In this document: positions 58,396 to 64,000 of the stretch, piece by piece
How the letters are laid out: the number at the start of each line of letters is the position of its first letter
Position numbering within the stretch: the stretch's first letter is position 1
Assembly (NCBI RefSeq): GCF_016741815.1
Contig: NZ_JAERRJ010000019.1
Span: 1 to 64,000 of the forward strand
Source: Nocardia acididurans
GTDB lineage: Bacteria; Actinomycetota; Actinomycetes; Mycobacteriales; Mycobacteriaceae
Reading direction: 5' to 3'
Length of the DNA: 64,000 nt
Notes under the pieces: model-generated
The model's database searches: none
Told to the model about the DNA's origin: nothing
What the model saw: only the letters and a program-made list of their open reading frames with translations
Position numbers and translations under genes: made by a program

Positions 58396-60150
58396 GTGTC
58401 AGCGGCCGAAGACGCGTTCTACACCGGCGTACAGTGCCTCGGGTTGATCGCCGGGGGAGTGCTCAACGAAACCAACGCCACCGCGGCGTTTCGCGCAGCC
58501 ACCGAGCTGGACCCCGACATGTGCGACGCCTGGCTCGGGCGCGCGATGGCCGGCGACATCACCGCCGAAGTGATCTACGGAGCCTTCCGGTCGGTCCACA
58601 ACCTCTACCGCGACCAACAGAAGGCCGGGCTGGTCGAAGGAAGCCTGTGGTGTCAGACCGACATCGGCATCTACGGACTGCGCATGCCCCTGGCAGACCG
58701 CGTCCAGATCGCCATCGCCCAGGCCTGCGAATACGCCCGCGCCGGCGAATGGCAAGAAGCAGCCGACATCCTCGACGACCACCGCGACAACGAGATCGCC
58801 GGTTTCGTCCGCATGACCTTGGACTTCCGCACCGGACGCTGGCCCGACGTCCTCACCGGCCGCACCCGCCACCCCGTCCTCGACGATCGCCTGCTCGACA
58901 TCGCCGCGGAGCTGATGTCCGCCCAAGCGCTCGCCCATCTGGGTCGATTCGACGAAGCACTCCCACGCGCCAAACGAATCGTCGAAGACAGCGCCTCGGG
59001 CAGCCTGTCCTACCTGTGGGCCGACGCCCACTACCTGCTCGCCATGGTGCTGCGCCACACCGGCGACACCGACGCCGCCGACCGCATCCTGTCGGGCCTG
59101 CCCGGATCCGGGCTGTGGGCCGAACACCCCGACTGGCAGAAAGCCGTCCGCGACAAGACCGTCCGGCTCGAGATCACCACCCCCGAGGTCATCGCCTCCC
59201 GCACCGACCGCTGGGACCCCCGTTCCGGCGCCGACCCCACCGAGGTCATGGCCTCGGCCGCACGTCGGCAGCGCGACGAACTGCTGCGTGAAGCCTCCGA
59301 CATCCTCGAGTCCCAGATCGGCATGACCTCGGTCAAGGATCAGGTGCAGCGGCTGCGCGCCAGCATTCAACTCGACCGGGTCCGGGTCACGCGCGGGCTG
59401 GCCGTCGATGCCCGCTCCAACCACCTCATCTTCTCCGGACCGCCCGGCACCGGCAAAACCACCATCGCCCGCGTCATCGCGAAGATCCTGGCCGGTCTCG
59501 GTGTGATCGACAACGGCGAGGTGATCGAGGCCTCCCGGCAGGACATGGTCGGCACCCATCTGGGCCACACCGCACCCAAGACCAACGCGCTCATCGACTC
59601 CGCCCTCGGCGGTGTGCTGTTCATCGACGAGGCCTACACCCTCATCCAGGAAGGGCTCTCCGGTGGCGACGCCTTCGGCCGCGAAGCCCTCGACACACTG
59701 CTGGCGCGCATGGAGAACGACCGCGACAAACTCGTCGTCATCATCGCCGGATACGAGGACCAGATCCAGCGACTGCTCGCCTCCAACGACGGGCTGTCCT
59801 CACGATTCACCAAACATCTGCGGTTCCCCAGCTACAACCCCGCCGAGCTCGTGCAGATCGCCGAACACATCGCCCGCAGCAAGGACTCGATCCTGTCCGA
59901 CCAAGCCGGTGAGGTCCTGCGCGACTACTGCGAAGACCTCGCCCAACGCACCCGCGACGGCCGCAGACTCATCGATCTGGTCGGCAACGGACGATTCGTC
60001 CGCAACGTCGTTGAAGTCGCCGAATCCGAACGCGACTACCGCGTCGCCCGCGATCACCCCGACATGGCCGATCTGTCCGACAGCGAGCTGATGACGATCG
60101 ACGCCTTCGACATCACCACAGCGCTGAACTCGCTGATCTCCGCCTCCTAG
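58396..60150 (+). CDS. eccA: EccA, ESX AAA+ ATPase
   Basis: 584 residues from GTG 58396 with AAGGGA 7 bases upstream. The N-terminal 280 residues are TPR-like helices (FRAATELDPDMCDAWLGRAM, AAELMSAQALAHLGRFDEAL), the C-terminal part is a CbbX/ClpX-type AAA+ domain: IGMTSVKDQVQRL, Walker A SGPPGTGKTT (about residue 348), Walker B GGVLFIDEAYT (about residue 410), and an arginine-finger region near SSRFTKHLRFPSY. Length matches mycobacterial EccA (about 570-610). EccA is a cytosolic ATPase that helps release substrates from their chaperones, such as EspG or EspH types. It starts the ESX core operon; eccB follows after 12 bases. Confidence 0.93.
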   Translation: MSAAEDAFYTGVQCLGLIAGGVLNETNATAAFRAATELDPDMCDAWLGRAMAGDITAEVIYGAFRSVHNLYRDQQKAGLVEGSLWCQTDIGIYGLRMPLADRVQIAIAQACEYARAGEWQEAADILDDHRDNEIAGFVRMTLDFRTGRWPDVLTGRTRHPVLDDRLLDIAAELMSAQALAHLGRFDEALPRAKRIVEDSASGSLSYLWADAHYLLAMVLRHTGDTDAADRILSGLPGSGLWAEHPDWQKAVRDKTVRLEITTPEVIASRTDRWDPRSGADPTEVMASAARRQRDELLREASDILESQIGMTSVKDQVQRLRASIQLDRVRVTRGLAVDARSNHLIFSGPPGTGKTTIARVIAKILAGLGVIDNGEVIEASRQDMVGTHLGHTAPKTNALIDSALGGVLFIDEAYTLIQEGLSGGDAFGREALDTLLARMENDRDKLVVIIAGYEDQIQRLLASNDGLSSRFTKHLRFPSYNPAELVQIAEHIARSKDSILSDQAGEVLRDYCEDLAQRTRDGRRLIDLVGNGRFVRNVVEVAESERDYRVARDHPDMADLSDSELMTIDAFDITTALNSLISAS

Positions 60151-60162
60151 GAGGGAATTCCG

Positions 60163-61713
60163 TTGGCGCGCTTCCGCGTAGTCACCCGCCACCAGATCTC
60201 GGGATGGCGATTTCTGCTCCGCCGCCTCGAACACGCCCTGGTGCGCCGCGACGCCTCCATGCTCGACGACCCCGGCCGCGGCCGCTCCACCGCCCTGACC
60301 ATCGGCTTCGCCCTCGCGTGTGTCGTGCTGGCTGGGGCGGCCGTGCTGGCCTTCTTCAAACCGGCCAAAGTCGTCGGCTCCGCACGCATCGTCGCCGACA
60401 AGGACAGCGGCGCGGTCTACGTCCGCATCGACGACCGCCTCCATCCTGCCCTCAATCTCACCTCCGCGCGCCTCATCGCCGGCTCACCCGACAAACCGGT
60501 CCAGGTCTCACGCGAGGAACTCGCGAAGTACCCCCGCGGCCCCTGGGTCGGAATCCCCGGCGCCCCAGGCAATCTCGTCGACGACCCCGACCGCAACTCC
60601 TCCTGGGCGGTATGCGATTCCGCGCAGATCGGGGCAACCGCACCCCTGGACCCGCGCACCGGACTGCCCACCCTGGCTCGATCCACCCTGCGCACCACCG
60701 TCATCGGCGCCCCGCTGGTCGCCGACTCCGCCACCACGCGCCCCCTCACCGGCGCGCACGCGCGACTCGTGCGCGGCGACGACACCGTGTGGCTGCTCTA
60801 CCCCGACCCCGAGACCGGCAGCGGCGTCGTGCGCGCCGCGCTCACACTCGCCGACACCGCGGTCATGCTCGCGCTCGGCCTCGATTCCACCGCACCGGTA
60901 CTGCCCATCTCCGCGGGCCTGCTACGCGCCATCCCCGAAGTGCCGGCGCTGCGCGTGCCCGAGATCCCCGACCTCGGGCAGAGTGTCACCCTCGGCGGCG
61001 GCTACGCCGTCACCGTCGGCTCGGTGCTGACCGTGCCCGCCACCCACGGCGACCCCACCTTCTACCTCGTCTCCAATTCCGGTGTGGTGAAAGTGAGTTC
61101 GGTGCTGGCAGCCATGATCCGCAACACCGACACCGGTGCCGGTGCCACCACCCGCACCGTCGCGCCGTCCATCATCGCCGCCGCACTGCGCCCCGGCGGA
61201 TGGCCCGGCACCGCCAAGTTCCCCACCCGCCCCGCCGAACTGATCGACGAGACCACCAACCCGGTCACCTGCTACCACTGGACCCGCAAACCCGGCGAGA
61301 ACACCGCCACCACCGGCATGCTCGTCGGCACCCGACTCCCGCTCTCCGACACCGAACGCGCCCGCACCGTCTCGCTGGTCACCGCGCCGGGCTCACACGG
61401 GCGCACCGCCGACGCCGCCTACCTGCCCCGCACCACAGGACAATTCATCCAGGTCACCGGCACCGAACCCGACTCCCCACGCCGCGAATCGCTGTTCTGG
61501 ATCTCCGACAGCGGCGTGCGCTACGGCATCGCCACCGACAGCAACAGCGACACCACCCTGCGCGCGCTCGCGCTTCGTCAACCAGTCCTGGCTCCGTGGA
61601 GCATCGTGTCCCTGTTCGCGGTCGGACCGACCCTGTCCCAACAACACGCGCTGCTCCAGCACGACGGCATCCCCGCCAACCCCGGCGCGGCCGGACTCGG
61701 AGGTGGCCGATGA
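60163..61713 (+). CDS. eccB: EccB, ESX membrane component
   Basis: 516 residues from TTG 60163, with AGGAGG 8 bases before it. The N-terminus has the family start TRHQISGWRFLLRRLEHALV and RRDASMLDDPGRG, then the single membrane helix (ALACVVLAGAAVLAFFKP region, about residues 48-66). The extracytoplasmic part carries VGSARIVADKDSGAVYVRID and repeated domains including SWAVCDSAQIG and PVTCYHWTRKPGE with two cysteines that form the known disulfide pairing in the family. EccB, EccC, EccD and EccE build the ESX membrane pore. The stop overlaps the start of eccC by 4 bases. Confidence 0.93.
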   Translation: MARFRVVTRHQISGWRFLLRRLEHALVRRDASMLDDPGRGRSTALTIGFALACVVLAGAAVLAFFKPAKVVGSARIVADKDSGAVYVRIDDRLHPALNLTSARLIAGSPDKPVQVSREELAKYPRGPWVGIPGAPGNLVDDPDRNSSWAVCDSAQIGATAPLDPRTGLPTLARSTLRTTVIGAPLVADSATTRPLTGAHARLVRGDDTVWLLYPDPETGSGVVRAALTLADTAVMLALGLDSTAPVLPISAGLLRAIPEVPALRVPEIPDLGQSVTLGGGYAVTVGSVLTVPATHGDPTFYLVSNSGVVKVSSVLAAMIRNTDTGAGATTRTVAPSIIAAALRPGGWPGTAKFPTRPAELIDETTNPVTCYHWTRKPGENTATTGMLVGTRLPLSDTERARTVSLVTAPGSHGRTADAAYLPRTTGQFIQVTGTEPDSPRRESLFWISDSGVRYGIATDSNSDTTLRALALRQPVLAPWSIVSLFAVGPTLSQQHALLQHDGIPANPGAAGLGGGR

Positions 61714-64000
61714 GCACTCGCCGTTTCGTGCGCCCGCCCCGGCAGGTCGCCGGACCCAAAGCACCCGCCGTCACCGAACTGCGCCTGCAACCGCCCACCG
61801 AGCTACCCCGCCCGGTACCGATGTCCAAACTCCGAATGGTGTTGCCAGTCATCATGATCGCGGCCATGGCCGGAATGATGGTGATGATCTTCCGCGGTGG
61901 CATGGGCGCCAACCCGATGACCATGCTGTTCCCGCTGATGATGCTCGTGTCGATGCTCGGAATGATGGGCGGCGGCCTCACCGGCAACAACACCGGCACC
62001 GCCGCGAGCCTCAACGAGGAACGCAAGGACTACCTGCGCAGCGTCGCCGACAACCGCAAAACCATCCACGAATCCGAAACCGAACTCCACACCTACCTCA
62101 CCTACATCCACCCCGGACCCACCGGCCTGAGCCGGCTCGTCGCCGGCAAGAGAATGTGGGAAGTCCAAGCCGCCAGCCCCCAGTTCCTGCGCGTACGCGT
62201 CGGTCGTGGACGCATCACCAACCAGGTACGCGTGATCGTCCCCGAAGCCGCCCCGACCGCCGACCTCGACCCGGTCGGCGTCATCGAAGTCACCCGATTC
62301 GCCAAGGCCTACTCCACCGTCGGCGGCATGCCCGTGGCCATCAACCTGCTCTCGACACCACAGGTCAGCCTCGACGGCGACCCCGCCACCGTCACCGGTC
62401 TGTTACGCGCAATGATCGCCGAAGCCACCGTCCTGCACGGACCCGACCAACTCGCCGTCGCCGCCGTACTCACCGACCCCGACGCCGCCGAATGGTCCTG
62501 GCTCAAATGGCTACCTCACACCCAGCACCACAGCACCACCGACGCGATCGGCAGCGCCCGCATGATCTACCGCAGCGTCGCCGAACTGCGCACCGCGCTG
62601 CTCGCCGGACTCAACCGCGGACCCTTCTCCGCCAATTCCGAACCCGCCCAAGACCGCAAACACTATCTGCTGATCGTCGATGTCGGCGGCGCGAACACCG
62701 ACCGCGACATCTCCGGCATCGACGGATGCACCTGGCTACGACTCGGCCGCGCCGACACACACCTCCCACGCACCCTCAAACTCACCGTCGACGCCGAACG
62801 CACCCTGCAGGAGATCACCAACCGCGCCACCCGGCGCATCGGCACCGCCGACACACTCTCCGCCGCCGCACTCACCGCCCTGGCACGCCACCTCGCACCC
62901 CACCGCCTGTCGACCGTCGTCGAAGCGGTCACCGCCGACCGCGCCAGCACCGGCACGACATGGCCGGAAATGCTCGGTCTACCCGACCCTGGCGCGATCC
63001 GCATCGACCAGCAATGGCGCCCCCGCCGCGACGTCGACCGCGCCCGCCTCAACATCCCGGTCGGACACGACCCGACCGGCACCATCGTGCACCTCGACAT
63101 CAAGGAATCCGCCGAAGAGGGTATGGGCCCGCACGGCATGTGCATCGGCGCCACCGGATCCGGCAAATCCGAGTTCCTGCGCACCCTGGTCCTGTCCGCC
63201 ATCGCCACCCACTCACCCGACACCCTCAACCTGCTGCTCGTCGACTTCAAAGGCGGCGCCACCTTCCTCGGCTTCGACCGCCTCTCCCACGTCACCGCGG
63301 TCGTCACCAACATGGAAGAAGAAGCCGACCTCGTCACCCGCATGGAAGACGTCATCAACGGCGAAATGACACGGCGCCAACGCATCCTGCGCGACGCCGG
63401 CAACTTCGCCAGCGTCGCCGACTACGAACGAGCCCGCGAACAAGGCGCCCGCCTGGATCCGATGCCGACCCTGCTCATCATTCTCGACGAGTTCGCCGAA
63501 CTGCTCGAACAGCACCCCGACTTCGCCAAACTGTTCGTCGCCATCGGCCGGCTGGGACGATCACTTCGCATCCACCTGCTGCTGGCCTCCCAGAAAGTGC
63601 CCGCCCACCGCATGGGCGAACTCGAAGCCCACCTGTCCTACCGAATCGCGTTGCGCACCAACCAAACCAGCGACTCCCGCGACGCCATCGGCACCGCCGA
63701 CGCCTACCACCTGCCCAAGAAGCCCGGAGCCGGATACCTGCGCGTGGGATCCGGTGACCTGCAACGATTCCAGACCGCCTACGTCGGCGAACCGTATCGG
63801 CCGATCACCACGCACGGACCCAACCGCGGCGGGCGCACACGCCAACCCAGCAGCGGCTACCGACCCCCACGCCGATTCACCGCGGCCGCCATCGCCGAGA
63901 CCCGCCCTCCCACACCGCCTGCCGAACCCGCACAACCCGACCTCGATCCCGCCGACACCGAAACCGTGATGGAAACAGTCATCCAACGATTCGGCGGCCA
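61710..64000 (+). CDS. eccC: EccC, ESX FtsK/SpoIIIE-type ATPase, 3' end outside the window
   Basis: The frame from ATG 61710 is open to the window end (763 residues visible). Start RRFVRPPRQVAGPKAP, then two membrane helices (about residues 43-82, with MVLPVIMIAAMAGMMVMIF and MLFPLMMLVSMLGMMGG). The first ATPase domain has GATGSGKSEFLRTL (Walker A, about residue 480), LLLVDFKGGATF (about 508) and LLIILDEFAELL (about 590), then LLLASQKVP and LSYRIALRTN. EccC is the motor that selects substrates with C-terminal YxxxD/E signals. The remaining ATPase domains lie beyond the window. No esx pair is visible before it. Confidence 0.94.
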   Translation, partial: MSTRRFVRPPRQVAGPKAPAVTELRLQPPTELPRPVPMSKLRMVLPVIMIAAMAGMMVMIFRGGMGANPMTMLFPLMMLVSMLGMMGGGLTGNNTGTAASLNEERKDYLRSVADNRKTIHESETELHTYLTYIHPGPTGLSRLVAGKRMWEVQAASPQFLRVRVGRGRITNQVRVIVPEAAPTADLDPVGVIEVTRFAKAYSTVGGMPVAINLLSTPQVSLDGDPATVTGLLRAMIAEATVLHGPDQLAVAAVLTDPDAAEWSWLKWLPHTQHHSTTDAIGSARMIYRSVAELRTALLAGLNRGPFSANSEPAQDRKHYLLIVDVGGANTDRDISGIDGCTWLRLGRADTHLPRTLKLTVDAERTLQEITNRATRRIGTADTLSAAALTALARHLAPHRLSTVVEAVTADRASTGTTWPEMLGLPDPGAIRIDQQWRPRRDVDRARLNIPVGHDPTGTIVHLDIKESAEEGMGPHGMCIGATGSGKSEFLRTLVLSAIATHSPDTLNLLLVDFKGGATFLGFDRLSHVTAVVTNMEEEADLVTRMEDVINGEMTRRQRILRDAGNFASVADYERAREQGARLDPMPTLLIILDEFAELLEQHPDFAKLFVAIGRLGRSLRIHLLLASQKVPAHRMGELEAHLSYRIALRTNQTSDSRDAIGTADAYHLPKKPGAGYLRVGSGDLQRFQTAYVGEPYRPITTHGPNRGGRTRQPSSGYRPPRRFTAAAIAETRPPTPPAEPAQPDLDPADTETVMETVIQRFGG

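Noticed and set aside
61703..63757. Long Arg/His/Pro-rich plus-strand frame inside eccC
   Set aside because: It is the shadow of eccC in a frame shifted by two bases; the EccC frame has the membrane helices and ATPase motifs.

Overview
The window is high-GC actinobacterial DNA. A fragment of a UbiA-type decaprenyl-phosphate phosphoribosyltransferase, ESX-type secretion genes and an EspH-like chaperone point to the mycolic-acid group (Mycobacteriales; Nocardia- or Rhodococcus-like, inferred from family knowledge only). parAB genes beside a Tcp-type type IV secretion cluster, followed by an ESX/type VII core (eccA, eccB, eccC), suggest a large conjugative plasmid or an integrated conjugative element. 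Published mycobacterial plasmids of the pRAW type also need both a T4SS and a T7SS.

Layout. 1-2.5 kb: a small enzyme set (frameshifted UbiX-like flavin prenyltransferase, nitroreductase, 2OG-Fe(II) oxygenase, EF-G domain IV-like protein). 2.5-9.6 kb: a graveyard of mobile DNA, with an IS30 element nested in an IS3 element (both with visible target duplications), a Tn3 remnant, a second IS3 element with a broken orfB, an orphan IS end inside a marR fragment, and a ubiA fragment. 10.2-11.7 kb: a minus-strand operon (membrane protein, zinc-ribbon protein, coiled-coil protein) behind a structured leader ending in an intrinsic terminator. 12.4-17.1 kb: a tightly overlapping minus-strand operon with a complete tyrosine recombinase, a degenerate recombinase-like partner and five small or unknown genes; a 14-6-14 inverted repeat of recombination-core shape lies 160 bp upstream. 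17.6-22.4 kb: a gene-poor, lower-GC stretch followed by a parA/partner pair with a probable leaderless start. 22.4-27.9 kb: DUF397-like and unknown genes, a secreted protein, merR plus histidine decarboxylase-like gene, a WhiB-like protein and a ROK protein.

28-38 kb holds the conjugation cluster: a PAS/GAF-like protein, TcpC, a small membrane protein, TcpE-like, VirB4-like ATPase, VirB6/TcpH-like channel protein, a membrane-anchored protein and an SLT transglycosylase lacking a signal peptide. 37.9-57.5 kb holds probable ESX substrates and helpers: a tandemly duplicated two-gene module with one decayed copy, long helical/proline-rich proteins with degenerate NlpC/P60-like ends, YbaB/EspL-like and EspH-like proteins, two large paralogous proteins, a STAND/LuxR regulator, an EspC-like protein and two active-looking NlpC/P60 hydrolases. 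58.4-64 kb starts the ESX core, which runs off the window within eccC.

The most striking unexplained signals are in intergenic DNA: a palindrome TTCCC-N6-GGGAA repeated six times, each 40-90 bp before a secretion or conjugation gene; a second, weaker family built on CCGTT-N4-AACGG; and two abutting 47-bp inverted repeats just before the ESX core. I infer that T4SS and T7SS are co-regulated for conjugation. No relaxase, replication initiator, eccD, eccE, mycP or classical esx pair is visible, so these must lie outside the window or be unrecognised.
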